From: Bacillota bacterium
GTDB lineage: Bacteria > Bacillota > Bacilli > Paenibacillales > Paenibacillaceae
Direction: 5' to 3'
NCBI GenBank assembly: GCA_023386495.1
Contig: JAEWJS010000098.1
Span: 1 to 13,811, forward strand
DNA: 13,811 nt
Position numbers and translations under genes: made by a program. Below the pieces are notes generated by a model. The model saw nothing but the letters and a program-made list of their open reading frames with translations, did no database searches and was not told the DNA's origin. Below, piece by piece: positions 7,057 to 13,649 of this stretch. Positions within the stretch are counted from its first letter, which is position 1. Each line of letters starts with the position of its first letter.

Positions 7057-7428
7057 CTACACGGTTGCGCCGGCCTCACGCACGATCTGCAGCGCACGAT
7101 CATGATCCTGCTCCTGCACGACGACCGTAAGCAGCACGTCTCTGCCCGTGACGACATTGTCCGGACCGCCCGAGCTCATGCCGCTCGCGCTTACGCTGGC
7201 CGCCGCCAGAATGCCGGCATTCCTGTCGTCGAAGTCCCCGCTTAACGTGATGGCCCCCAAGCTCGGAATATCGCCGGTGATCGCATTGTTGACGGTAGTT
7301 CCGTCTCCCGGATAGCCATCGACGCGCCTGACCGAACTGTCCACGATGCTCAGCGACTCCATCCGTTTCAGCGCTTGCTCCGCTTCCTCCGGACTTTTGA
7401 AGAACGCCAAGATGTTCTTCTCTGCCAT
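7057..7428 (-). CDS. Small alpha/beta protein of unknown function, next to the CotF-like gene
   Basis: 123 residues, no signal peptide or membrane segment. The N-terminus (NILAFFKSPEEAEQALKRM, 5-23) and C-terminus (DVLLTVVVQEQDHDRALQIV, 96-115) each look like a beta strand then a helix. This suggests a ferredoxin-like fold such as seen in GS17M/YflT-type stress proteins. The middle is Gly/Ser/Ala/Asp-rich (SVSASGMSSGGPDN). The ATG directly follows the TAG of the coat gene with no spacing and no ribosome site, so it should be translated by re-initiation after the coat protein. A spore-related role is inferred from that link only. I do not recognise the family with certainty. Confidence 0.75.
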   Translation of the reverse strand: MAEKNILAFFKSPEEAEQALKRMESLSIVDSSVRRVDGYPGDGTTVNNAITGDIPSLGAITLSGDFDDRNAGILAAASVSASGMSSGGPDNVVTGRDVLLTVVVQEQDHDRALQIVREAGATV

Positions 7429-8085
7429 CTATTGCGTCAGCGTGTTCGGCGACACCATGTGCTGCGTCGGATTCATGCCGCCTTGCATCGCGTGCATACC
7501 CTGCCCCGCTTGCATGCCTTGCATGCCGGACTGCTGCATATTGCCCGCCGTCTCGTACATTTGCATCATCGTATTCGTCGTCACGTCTTTCATCGTCGGC
7601 ACCTGATAGTAGCCGCTCTGATTCATGTATTGCCATACTTCATATGCCTGCTCCGAACAATTGACGGCCCCTTGCTGCATTGCGCGGCGGATTTCCGGAT
7701 TCGCGCATTCGAGCGCCGCCAGCATCTTTTTGCCCGCGGATGTCTTATGGAAGCCTAATACGATACTCGAAATATCGCGGTCATCCAGCTGATTAGGCGT
7801 CAGGTTAGGCGTCATGCGCTCCGGATTATCCAATCCGTATACGGGCTGCGATTGGCTCTTGACGGCCCGGTAAGGCGTTGCTTGCCCCATGCCTTGCTGG
7901 TGAATCATCTGCACCAGGTTGTTGTATTCGCTCATCGCGAATTGCAGTTGATGATCCATAATCTGACTCAATCTTTGATCCCTGACATGCTGACGCAGCA
8001 TCTGCATCGAATTGATTCCGTCGATCGCGCAAGTCAGCACCTCGTGAACTTCCATTACCTCATGCGCGCCATAATTCGCTGCCAT
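7429..8085 (-). CDS. CotF-like spore coat protein (Coat_F family)
   Basis: 218 residues. Residues 1-65 are helical (EVHEVLTCAIDGINSMQ, then MDHQLQFAMSEYNNLVQMI). Residues about 100-168 match the Coat_F pattern: DRDISSIVLGFHKTSAGKK, then NPEIRRAMQQG and WQYMNQSGYYQVP. The tail (about 180-210) is rich in Met, Gln and Gly, a low-complexity end common in coat proteins. Such proteins sit in the protein shell of the endospore and are made in the mother cell. ATG 8085 has AAGGAGG 9 nt upstream. The same frame continues without a stop to an ATG at 8223 that also has a good ribosome site (GAGGGAG), which would add 46 basic residues; 8085 is preferred because the family begins near there. Confidence 0.85.
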   Translation of the reverse strand: MAANYGAHEVMEVHEVLTCAIDGINSMQMLRQHVRDQRLSQIMDHQLQFAMSEYNNLVQMIHQQGMGQATPYRAVKSQSQPVYGLDNPERMTPNLTPNQLDDRDISSIVLGFHKTSAGKKMLAALECANPEIRRAMQQGAVNCSEQAYEVWQYMNQSGYYQVPTMKDVTTNTMMQMYETAGNMQQSGMQGMQAGQGMHAMQGGMNPTQHMVSPNTLTQ

Positions 8086-8120
8086 TATGTATGGCCTCCT
8101 TGTTGGTTCGATTATTGGAA

Positions 8121-8149
8121 CGGCATGCCGTCCGGTCCTCTCAGGACCA
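8121..8149. repeat. Two adjacent palindromes upstream of the CotF-like gene
   Basis: ACGGCATGCCGT (8121-8132) is a perfect 12-bp palindrome; GGTCCT and AGGACC (8135-8140, 8144-8149) flank CTC. They lie 36-64 bases upstream of the coat gene start in the 200-base stretch between it and the 76-residue gene. No T run follows on the minus strand, so they are not a normal terminator. They could be a 5' leader structure or operator sites. Confidence 0.4.
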
Positions 8150-8285
8150 TAGGTAGTATGTCCGAAGCGGTTACGGTTATACGTCAAATATTTCCTATGC
8201 TGCCGCTTCATCGATCTTCTCATCGCAATCGCTCCCTCGACTCCTGCCAGCGAACGTCGTTCGTGCTGCCACAGACCAATTGCGC

Positions 8286-8516
8286 TCAAGGCTGCGTCAT
8301 GCGTTCGATCTGGCTGCATATCTCGTGCTGCCATTCGACATCCTCGGTCATCGAAGCCAGCAGCGAACAATTCTTCAAATGTGCCAGCCTTCTGACGTAA
8401 GAGGCGTTAAATGCCAGGCAATGGTCATAATCCATCTGTTCGGCATCCGTCAGCGGGCGATTGTTGCGCAGCACCCACAGCTCAGCCAGTCGCTCATGTA
8501 CAGGTAGAATAGGCAT
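8286..8516 (-). CDS. Small conserved-looking protein of 76 residues, unknown function
   Basis: A charged, helical soluble protein starting MPILPVHERLAELWVLRNNR. The pattern of R-L-AEL followed by PLTDAEQMDYDHCLAFNASY, then LAHLKNCSLLAS and WQHEIC, resembles small uncharacterised Bacillus/Paenibacillus proteins (the group I know as DUF7667-like; that name is from memory). The ATG at 8516 has GGGAGG 7 nt upstream. It points toward the coat gene about 200 bases downstream and may share its transcript. Nothing in it shows an activity. Confidence 0.7.
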   Translation of the reverse strand: MPILPVHERLAELWVLRNNRPLTDAEQMDYDHCLAFNASYVRRLAHLKNCSLLASMTEDVEWQHEICSQIERMTQP

Positions 8517-8562
8517 CCTTCACCCTCCCTTCCAGTACACAGTATGACCGAATCCCGCGCGG

Positions 8563-9360
8563 TTAAACGAAACGTCCCTGCTCGGGCACAGCCAGCTCCT
8601 TGAAGTTCTCGGCCAGCCGCTTCAGCGCTTCGCGCATCGTGCTGCCATGCATGACGTGGCCATGTCCCGTCACGAGCGTCGCGGGCGCTAATTGCGCAAG
8701 CTTGATCACGGATTGTTCGGCACTCGCCCAGTCCGTCGTCATGTAGCGCGGCGGTCCGTTCAACTCGATCGCCTGCGTGAATACGCGATAGAGCGACTCC
8801 TGCTTCACGGTAACGCATGCATCTCCAGCGAGAAGCGTCCTGTCCGATTCGCGGTATAGCGATACATGCCCAGGCGTATGACCTGGCGTGTGGATGTACC
8901 TCCACCCCGGGAGCAGCTTCGCCAGCACCTGATCCGTCAGCGGCTGCACGCGGTTGCCGAGCTGCAAGCCGTCATGCGGGAACATCGGAGACATCTCGCT
9001 GATCAGCCCGCCGTCCACAGTTGGATCACCCGGCGGATAGGCCTTCTCGCCCCTCAAGTACGGCAGCTCCAGCTCATGGGCATACACGGGAACATCCCAG
9101 ATTTTCAAGAGCGCAGGAAGTGCACCGATATGGTCAAAATGTGCATGCGTGAGGATAATGGCTTGCGGGGGACGATCTGCTCCGTATAACAAAGCTGCTT
9201 GCTCAGCGATCATCCCTTCGCCTTTGATCATGCCGCAATCGATAAGAACCCATCCATCCGTTGTGGTCACATAGCATACATTCACGATTTGCACGCACAG
9301 GGCATGAACATCGTCTGTGACACGCTCCGCCTTGCCGTTGCTAACGGATGTGACGGGCAT
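8563..9360 (-). CDS. MBL-fold metallo-hydrolase (glyoxalase II-like)
   Basis: 265 residues from the chosen start. The metal-binding set is complete: HAHFDH at 72-77, the His in TPGHTPGH near 161-165, Asp in LLAGDAC at 180 and His in GHGHVMHG near 233-235. TPGHTPGHVSLY is typical of the glyoxalase II / quorum-quenching lactonase type rather than of beta-lactamases. Substrate is unknown. ATG 9360 is preceded by GAGGAAG; a GTG at 9384 with AAAGGGG 7 nt upstream and an ATG at 9429 are alternatives that would add 8 or 23 residues. It has no visible link to its neighbours. It is a soluble cytosolic enzyme by lack of signal or membrane segments. Confidence 0.9.
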   Translation of the reverse strand: MPVTSVSNGKAERVTDDVHALCVQIVNVCYVTTTDGWVLIDCGMIKGEGMIAEQAALLYGADRPPQAIILTHAHFDHIGALPALLKIWDVPVYAHELELPYLRGEKAYPPGDPTVDGGLISEMSPMFPHDGLQLGNRVQPLTDQVLAKLLPGWRYIHTPGHTPGHVSLYRESDRTLLAGDACVTVKQESLYRVFTQAIELNGPPRYMTTDWASAEQSVIKLAQLAPATLVTGHGHVMHGSTMREALKRLAENFKELAVPEQGRFV

Positions 9361-9480
9361 TGCTACTTCCTCGAACACATTCTTCACTGGAGATCCCCTT
9401 TCGTCTTTCCCTTCCACCATCCCTAACATTTGCCTTCTGCCCGATTCTTATCCATGTCGTCCAACTGCATTGCATCGTAC

Positions 9481-9509
9481 AAAAAGAGCGCCTCCGCTAG
9501 AGGCGCTCT
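9481..9509 (-). terminator. Intrinsic terminator of the membrane hydrolase gene
   Basis: 10-bp stem AGAGCGCCTC / GAGGCGCTCT with loop CGCTA, followed on the minus strand by a run of T. The gene's TAG stop (9499-9497) lies in the hairpin loop, a very compact end. Confidence 0.88.
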
Positions 9510-11764
9510 GCATAGAATCCGATATCGTCAATCATGACTTTGCCCGGTCCGGCCCCGAATCGGAAGGTAACGCTGCGAATGCCGCCTTGCAGCAGGTTCG
9601 GGTTCACGGCCGTGAAGGCATCGAGCGGGACATAGAAGGTCTGAAACACCGGCTCGACGGCATCCTTGAACTTGCCCTTCTCATAGCGTCGCTCGAGCAG
9701 CGGATGAATCGTGAACGTCACGTCCGGCAGCTCGCGCAGCGTGTCGAACGCGCTCAGCGGCAGCTTGACGATTTCCCCTGCCCCGCCTTCGATTTCGAGC
9801 TCGATCGCATAATCGTCGGGCAAGGGCCCGATCTTCTCGTCGCGGAGCAGATCCCTGCGCAGATCGGTGGCCGAGAATGCGAGCCCCGTCACGCCCGCCG
9901 TAGACTTCGACTCCCAGAATCGCCCGTCGAACGAGATGCGATAGCTTGCGCTGCCGTCCCAGCGCAGCGATAAGCCGTCCGTCCCCTTGTCCTTACGATC
10001 GCGATTGAGCGCTTCGACATGGCCCCATTCCCGCATGCCCAGCACTTCGGCCGTAACGCCGACATTGAGCGATCGGATTCCCGGCTGCTCGTAACGGCTC
10101 ACGACCGCGAAGGAATCGTCTTCGTACCGGCCGATGACTTCGGTATCGGGAAGCCATGCGCGGCCTGCCCGATAGTCGACGAACAAGCCGCGGTACGACG
10201 CATCGCCGCGAAGCGCGTCTTCGAGGAAAGCGGCGATATACACCTTCGCCGCCTGCCGCTGCTCTTCTCCGGGCATCATCCCGCCGCGATTAAGCAGCAG
10301 CCCGCCCGGGAAGCTCAAATCATAGGAGCCCCATGTCGTGTTGAATTGGCTGTGATTGGCCGCCGGTAGATAGACAGCCGCCTTGAATCTCCCGGCGCCT
10401 GAGCTGAATGACGTTCGGGCATATTGCTCCTCGCCGTAGAAATTATGAAGGTCGCCGTCGCGAGCGCCATGCAGCGTCAAGTAGTTCACGTTCCAGAGCG
10501 AGACCGACTTCTTGTCCACGGTCCAGTCCGTCGGCGCGATGGATACGACGGCTTCGATGCGCAGCTTCTCGAGCCCTGCTAGCGTCTTATCCTGCGCGAA
10601 CCAGCGACTCCGGTCCGCCGCGATCGCCACGGCCTGTCCGCCGCGGGAATGCCCGATCAGTCCCACGCGCTCCCAATCGACCTTGCCGCTGAACGCATTG
10701 CCCCGCGCAGCGTCGAAGCGCTGGAGCTGCTGCAGATGCTTCAGCAGCATCCATGCCCGCATCTTCATATCGTGATCCGGGATATCCGACCAGACCGAAT
10801 AGTTCAGGAAGTTCTCGTCCACGGACACCGCGATGAATCCCCGCGAGGCCAGCAGCTCTCCGAGATAGCCGTAGCCCTCGTCTGAGAAGTCCTCCATGAG
10901 ATGATTGCCGTGCACCATCAAGACGAGCGGAAACTTCCCTTCCCCTTCCGGCATCCATACGCGTCCGTTCACCGGGAGGCTATGCTGATCGAAACCCCAG
11001 AATCGGGTGCGCAGCTTCCGCCACTTCGTAATATAGGCCGATCCGTCAACAGACTCCGTGACCAAGTCTGCTTCACGGCCGAATTCCTTGCGATGGCGAT
11101 CGAGACCGCTGCCGTACGTGAAGTGATGATACGCATAAGTTCCGTGTGTGCCAGGGCTATCGCCTAGAAGCGGCTTCACGACTGGCTGTCCGATGTCCGC
11201 CGAGGAGTCGGCATGCTGACCTTGCCAGGACCATGGCCACGCTGCCGCAGACCAGCCGATTGCCACCGTTAGCCCAACGACCGCGATCCGCAGCAATCGC
11301 CGCCTGCGGGACCGCATGATCCAACAGACTGCGATGCCTGAGAATGCGCCGGTAGATGCGTAAGCAGCCGCGACGATGCTGACCGTAAGGAGACCGAGGT
11401 CCGCTTCCCTGAGCATTGCCACTACACCTGTAACCGCAGTCAGCCATGAGCCGGCGAGCAATCGCGGCGCAGGCACGCTGCCTAGCGATAACAGGACCGC
11501 GACGAGTACGGAGCTGATCGCAAGTCCGACAAGCCCCAATGTGGCCAGCACGGCTGCATCGAACCAGATCCCGATGCCAGTCGGTATGCCGAACGCGGTC
11601 AAGACGAGCGCCAGCACGGTCACGACCGCTATGCCGATCGATGCGCTTAGCCAGTACCCCTGGTCATGCCGGAAAGTCACGGATAGCCGATGGGATAGAT
11701 AACGGAACACGCGGTCTGTCCATCTTCGTCTCTTCGTAGTCACTAGCTCCGTATCCAGTTCCAA
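9497..11764 (-). CDS. Membrane-anchored alpha/beta hydrolase with C-terminal beta domain
   Basis: 755 residues. The first ~30 are basic. About five hydrophobic segments follow (roughly 37-57, 66-95, 103-117, 124-150, 157-179), then a hydrolase domain from about 265. The nucleophile motif is GHSRGG at 371-376 (Ser373), the oxyanion region is VLMVHGNH near 281-288, the likely acid is Asp436 or Asp438 and the His is in PAANHSQFN at His471. From about 530 the chain is beta-rich, ending FRFGAGPGKVMIDDIGFYAE, like a jelly-roll carbohydrate-binding module. Topology suggests an extracellular or surface esterase acting on a polymer; substrate unknown. The start is TTG 11764 with GGGAGG 7 nt upstream; the next Met is far inside the membrane region, so TTG is required. 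It has its own promoter and terminator. Confidence 0.85.
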   Translation of the reverse strand: MELDTELVTTKRRRWTDRVFRYLSHRLSVTFRHDQGYWLSASIGIAVVTVLALVLTAFGIPTGIGIWFDAAVLATLGLVGLAISSVLVAVLLSLGSVPAPRLLAGSWLTAVTGVVAMLREADLGLLTVSIVAAAYASTGAFSGIAVCWIMRSRRRRLLRIAVVGLTVAIGWSAAAWPWSWQGQHADSSADIGQPVVKPLLGDSPGTHGTYAYHHFTYGSGLDRHRKEFGREADLVTESVDGSAYITKWRKLRTRFWGFDQHSLPVNGRVWMPEGEGKFPLVLMVHGNHLMEDFSDEGYGYLGELLASRGFIAVSVDENFLNYSVWSDIPDHDMKMRAWMLLKHLQQLQRFDAARGNAFSGKVDWERVGLIGHSRGGQAVAIAADRSRWFAQDKTLAGLEKLRIEAVVSIAPTDWTVDKKSVSLWNVNYLTLHGARDGDLHNFYGEEQYARTSFSSGAGRFKAAVYLPAANHSQFNTTWGSYDLSFPGGLLLNRGGMMPGEEQRQAAKVYIAAFLEDALRGDASYRGLFVDYRAGRAWLPDTEVIGRYEDDSFAVVSRYEQPGIRSLNVGVTAEVLGMREWGHVEALNRDRKDKGTDGLSLRWDGSASYRISFDGRFWESKSTAGVTGLAFSATDLRRDLLRDEKIGPLPDDYAIELEIEGGAGEIVKLPLSAFDTLRELPDVTFTIHPLLERRYEKGKFKDAVEPVFQTFYVPLDAFTAVNPNLLQGGIRSVTFRFGAGPGKVMIDDIGFYAERL

Positions 11765-11771
11765 TTCCGCA

Positions 11772-11777
11772 CCTCCC
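11772..11777 (-). promoter_or_regulatory. Ribosome site that sets a TTG start
   Basis: GGGAGG on the minus strand, 7 bases before TTG 11764. No ATG or GTG with a ribosome site lies close, so this decides the start of the membrane hydrolase. Confidence 0.8.
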
Positions 11778-11813
11778 GCTGCCTTACTCCGAATCGATTA
11801 TTCATTCAATTAA

Positions 11814-11843
11814 ATTATAGTCTTGTTACTCGCAATAGACCAA
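11814..11843 (-). promoter_or_regulatory. Promoter of the membrane hydrolase gene
   Basis: Minus-strand TTGGTC (11843-11838), 18-bp spacer, TATAAT (11819-11814); predicted start near 11807, leaving a leader of about 43 bases. A sequence resembling the TetR operator half (CGGACAATT) lies just upstream, at about 11850-11858. Confidence 0.6.
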
Positions 11844-11883
11844 CAGGAAATTGTCCGCAGCAATGCCAACCGGCACGCAAAGA

Positions 11884-11907
11884 CCGTCCAGCAGATGCAC
11901 TGGACGG
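11884..11907 (-). terminator. Weak hairpin after the decapeptide-repeat gene
   Basis: 8-bp stem CCGTCCAG / CTGGACGG with an 8-base loop, 25 bases past the stop. On the minus strand only a short TCTTT run follows, so termination may be inefficient. Confidence 0.45.
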
Positions 11908-11931
11908 ACTTCGCTCTATTCATGGCATGCG

Positions 11932-12423
11932 TTAGAATAAGTTCACGAACCACTCGATGACGTCGCCGACGATCGGCACCAGGCCGAAGCCGTGCTCGCC
12001 GATCGCGACGACGCCCAGAACATTCTCGCCGATCGCGACAGCTCCCGTAGCATGCTCGCCGATTGCGACCGCCCCGGCTGCCCATTCGCCTAACGCTACG
12101 GCGCCTGCAGCAATCTCGCCGATCGCGACAGCTCCTGCCGACAGCCCCCATGAGAGCGCGACCGCGCCAAGGCTAAGGAATGCGCCGACGGATACTGCCC
12201 CGAACGACAGCAGCCCGACGCTGACACCGCCTCCGGCGATCAGGCCGACCGCGATATCGCCGAACGCGATCAAGCCGACTGCCCGCTTCGCCTTCCCCTT
12301 GCCTGCCGATGTCCGAATGACGACGACGGGGAAGCCTTGCGCCGGCCATTGATAATCGATGCCTTCTCCGCCGGCATGTCTGCCGAAATAGCGATTGAAC
12401 CGATACAACCGATCCCACCACAT
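11932..12423 (-). CDS. Decapeptide-repeat protein (GAVAIGExAx), unknown function
   Basis: 163 residues. Residues 1-49 are a non-repeated head (MWWDRLYRFNRYFGRHAGGE, then YQWPAQGFPVVVIRTSAGKG). From about 50 to 148 the chain is a run of near-identical units. Gly falls at 97, 107, 117, 127, 137 and 147, exactly ten apart, and each unit reads GAVAIGE plus three variable residues. Earlier units (GGVSVGLLSF, FGAVSVGAFLS) are degenerate and more hydrophobic, spaced about 10-11. The C-terminal end is amphipathic (VIEWFVNLF). Regular Gly-Val-Ile spacing fits a beta solenoid or a glycine-zipper membrane structure. GGTGGG lies 9 bases before ATG 12423. I do not recognise the family. Confidence 0.85.
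   Translation of the reverse strand: MWWDRLYRFNRYFGRHAGGEGIDYQWPAQGFPVVVIRTSAGKGKAKRAVGLIAFGDIAVGLIAGGGVSVGLLSFGAVSVGAFLSLGAVALSWGLSAGAVAIGEIAAGAVALGEWAAGAVAIGEHATGAVAIGENVLGVVAIGEHGFGLVPIVGDVIEWFVNLF
11968..12147. repeat. Tandem 30-bp repeats coding for the decapeptides
   Basis: Units of 30 bp in register at 11968, 11998, 12028, 12058, 12088 and 12118, most starting GCCGATCGCGAC on the plus strand. They code for the GAVAIGE units. Third-position changes and amino-acid differences between units show drift, so the array is not a very recent expansion. Confidence 0.85.
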
Positions 12424-12458
12424 CTTGTAGATCCCACCCTTCTGTTATGCCGAATCGA

Positions 12459-12494
12459 CTATGCTAGCTCTATTATAGTTGGTATGGCTTACCA
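12459..12494 (-). promoter_or_regulatory. Candidate promoter and inverted repeat of the decapeptide-repeat gene
   Basis: A TATAAT on the minus strand lies at about 12477-12472, with no good -35 box. The place of the spacer is filled by an inverted repeat TGGTA-TGGCT-TACCA (12480-12494). A missing -35 plus an inverted repeat suggests a regulated promoter, but this is weak. Confidence 0.35.
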
Positions 12495-12578
12495 TTCCTA
12501 TCGGACTGGAAAATGATCCTCTTCTCCGTCCAGAGACGTAGACGGCACTGTATGCTCCGATCATGCGCGCATGCCGAG

Positions 12579-12606
12579 AACCCGCCAATCGGCTGATTGA
12601 CGGGTT
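12579..12606 (-). terminator. Hairpin after the ROK kinase gene
   Basis: 12-base arms (12579-12590 and 12595-12606) around GGCT. The single imperfect pair becomes a G-U wobble in the minus-strand RNA, favouring that strand. No clear T run follows. A 12-bp palindrome CATGCGCGCATG lies just beyond, at 12562-12573. Confidence 0.55.
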
Positions 12607-12628
12607 AATGGACTTCTACGATATGCGG

Positions 12629-13510
12629 CTACTTGCGGAGCGCCTGCAGGCCGAGCGCAAGCGAGCCGCACAACCCGGCATTGTCGCCAAGACCCGGCGG
12701 GACGATGTAATCGTCGATTCCGTTCTTCACGGCCTCATGCGCGACATAGCCGTTCAGATTGTTCTTCACCTCGGCGCGGATCATCGGGAACAGCTGCGCC
12801 TGATGCATGACGCCGCCTCCGAGAATGATTTTCTTAGGCGACAGCATAAGGATCATGGCGGCAACGGCTTGCCCGATGTAGAAAGCCTCCATCTCCCATG
12901 CCGGATGATCGACCGGAAGCTCGCTCCCCTTCACCTTCCACCGGCGCTCGATCGCAGGGCCGGCCGCGATCCCTTCGAGACAATCGCCATGGTACGGGCA
13001 GAAGCCCTCGTACGAATCGTCCGGATGCCGTCGAGTCAGTACGTGCCCGCCTTCGGGATGCAGCAGGCCGTGCACGAGCTTGCCCTCCGTATAGACGCCG
13101 ACGCCGACGCCAGTGCCGATCGTATAGTACACGCAGCTCTCCAGCCCGCGCGCTGCGCCCCATACGGCCTCGCCGAATGCGGCCGCATTCACGTCCGTAT
13201 CCCAGCCGTAAGGGACATCGAACGCCGCCTTCATCGTGCCGAGGAAGTCGAAGCCCGACCAGCCCGGCTTCGGAGTCGTCGTTACATGCCCATAGGTTGG
13301 GCTGGAAGGATCGATGTCGATCGGACCGAACGTGCCGATTCCGATCGCTTCGACCTGCTTATCTTGAAAATACGCGATGACATTGCGCATCGTCTGCTCC
13401 GGCTGTTCCGTCGGAAAGCTGACGCGATCCTCGATCACGCCGTTCTCGTCCCCATAGCCGCATACGAACTTCGTTCCCCCTGCTTCAATAGCGCCAATAC
13501 GCACGGACAT
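12629..13510 (-). CDS. ROK-family sugar kinase, fructokinase-like
   Basis: 293 residues; phosphorylates a hexose, probably fructose, with ATP in the cytosol. Visible features: phosphate-binding EAGGTKF at 9-15, GIGTFGPIDID at 57-67, catalytic Asp106 in WDTDVNAAAFGE, TIGTGVGVG at 130-138 and GGGV at 231-234. The zinc site is H156, C171, H174 and C177 (GGHVL, then CPYHGDC). The EAGGTKFVC start and lack of an N-terminal DNA-binding domain separate it from ROK repressors and fit the Bacillus fructokinase branch. ATG 13510 is only 2 bases from AAGGAGG; GTG 13504 (MRIGAIEAGG) has better spacing and may be the real start. The gene lies downstream of a GH127 enzyme, with its own extended -10 promoter. 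Confidence 0.9.
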   Translation of the reverse strand: MSVRIGAIEAGGTKFVCGYGDENGVIEDRVSFPTEQPEQTMRNVIAYFQDKQVEAIGIGTFGPIDIDPSSPTYGHVTTTPKPGWSGFDFLGTMKAAFDVPYGWDTDVNAAAFGEAVWGAARGLESCVYYTIGTGVGVGVYTEGKLVHGLLHPEGGHVLTRRHPDDSYEGFCPYHGDCLEGIAAGPAIERRWKVKGSELPVDHPAWEMEAFYIGQAVAAMILMLSPKKIILGGGVMHQAQLFPMIRAEVKNNLNGYVAHEAVKNGIDDYIVPPGLGDNAGLCGSLALGLQALRK

Positions 13511-13591
13511 ATCCTCCTTCAGTAGAGCGGCTCGCAAGATCATTCGCCTGCCGAAGCCGCCGCTATAACGCTCCCAATCTAAACCAACAGC

Positions 13592-13620
13592 ATTATAGCA
13601 TATCCGCGGCGGACATGTCC
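13592..13620 (-). promoter_or_regulatory. Promoter region of the ROK kinase gene with two palindromes
   Basis: Minus-strand TGCTATAAT (-10 at 13597-13592) is an extended -10 box; the -35 is weak (AGGACA with an 18-bp spacer). TCCGCGGCGGA (13603-13613) and GGACATGTCC (13611-13620) overlap the spacer and -35, which would suit a sugar-responsive repressor. Confidence 0.5.
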
Positions 13621-13649
13621 TCTAGTAATCCGGTGAACGGACGGCCATG

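Noticed and set aside
7057..8516. Whether the coat cluster could be a phage or mobile island
   Set aside because: No integrase, repeat or att-like sequence, and the genes fit ordinary chromosomal spore functions.
8563..9360. Metallo-beta-lactamase resistance gene
   Set aside because: The metal ligands and TPGHTPGH pattern fit glyoxalase II or lactonase-like enzymes, and there is no secretion signal.
11990..12150. CRISPR array
   Set aside because: The repeats are contiguous 30-bp coding units without spacers and translate into a regular decapeptide.
12563..13525. Long plus-strand open frame opposite the ROK kinase
   Set aside because: It mirrors a gene with complete kinase motifs; its own translation is rich in Arg, His and Asp, shows no family motif and has no ribosome site.
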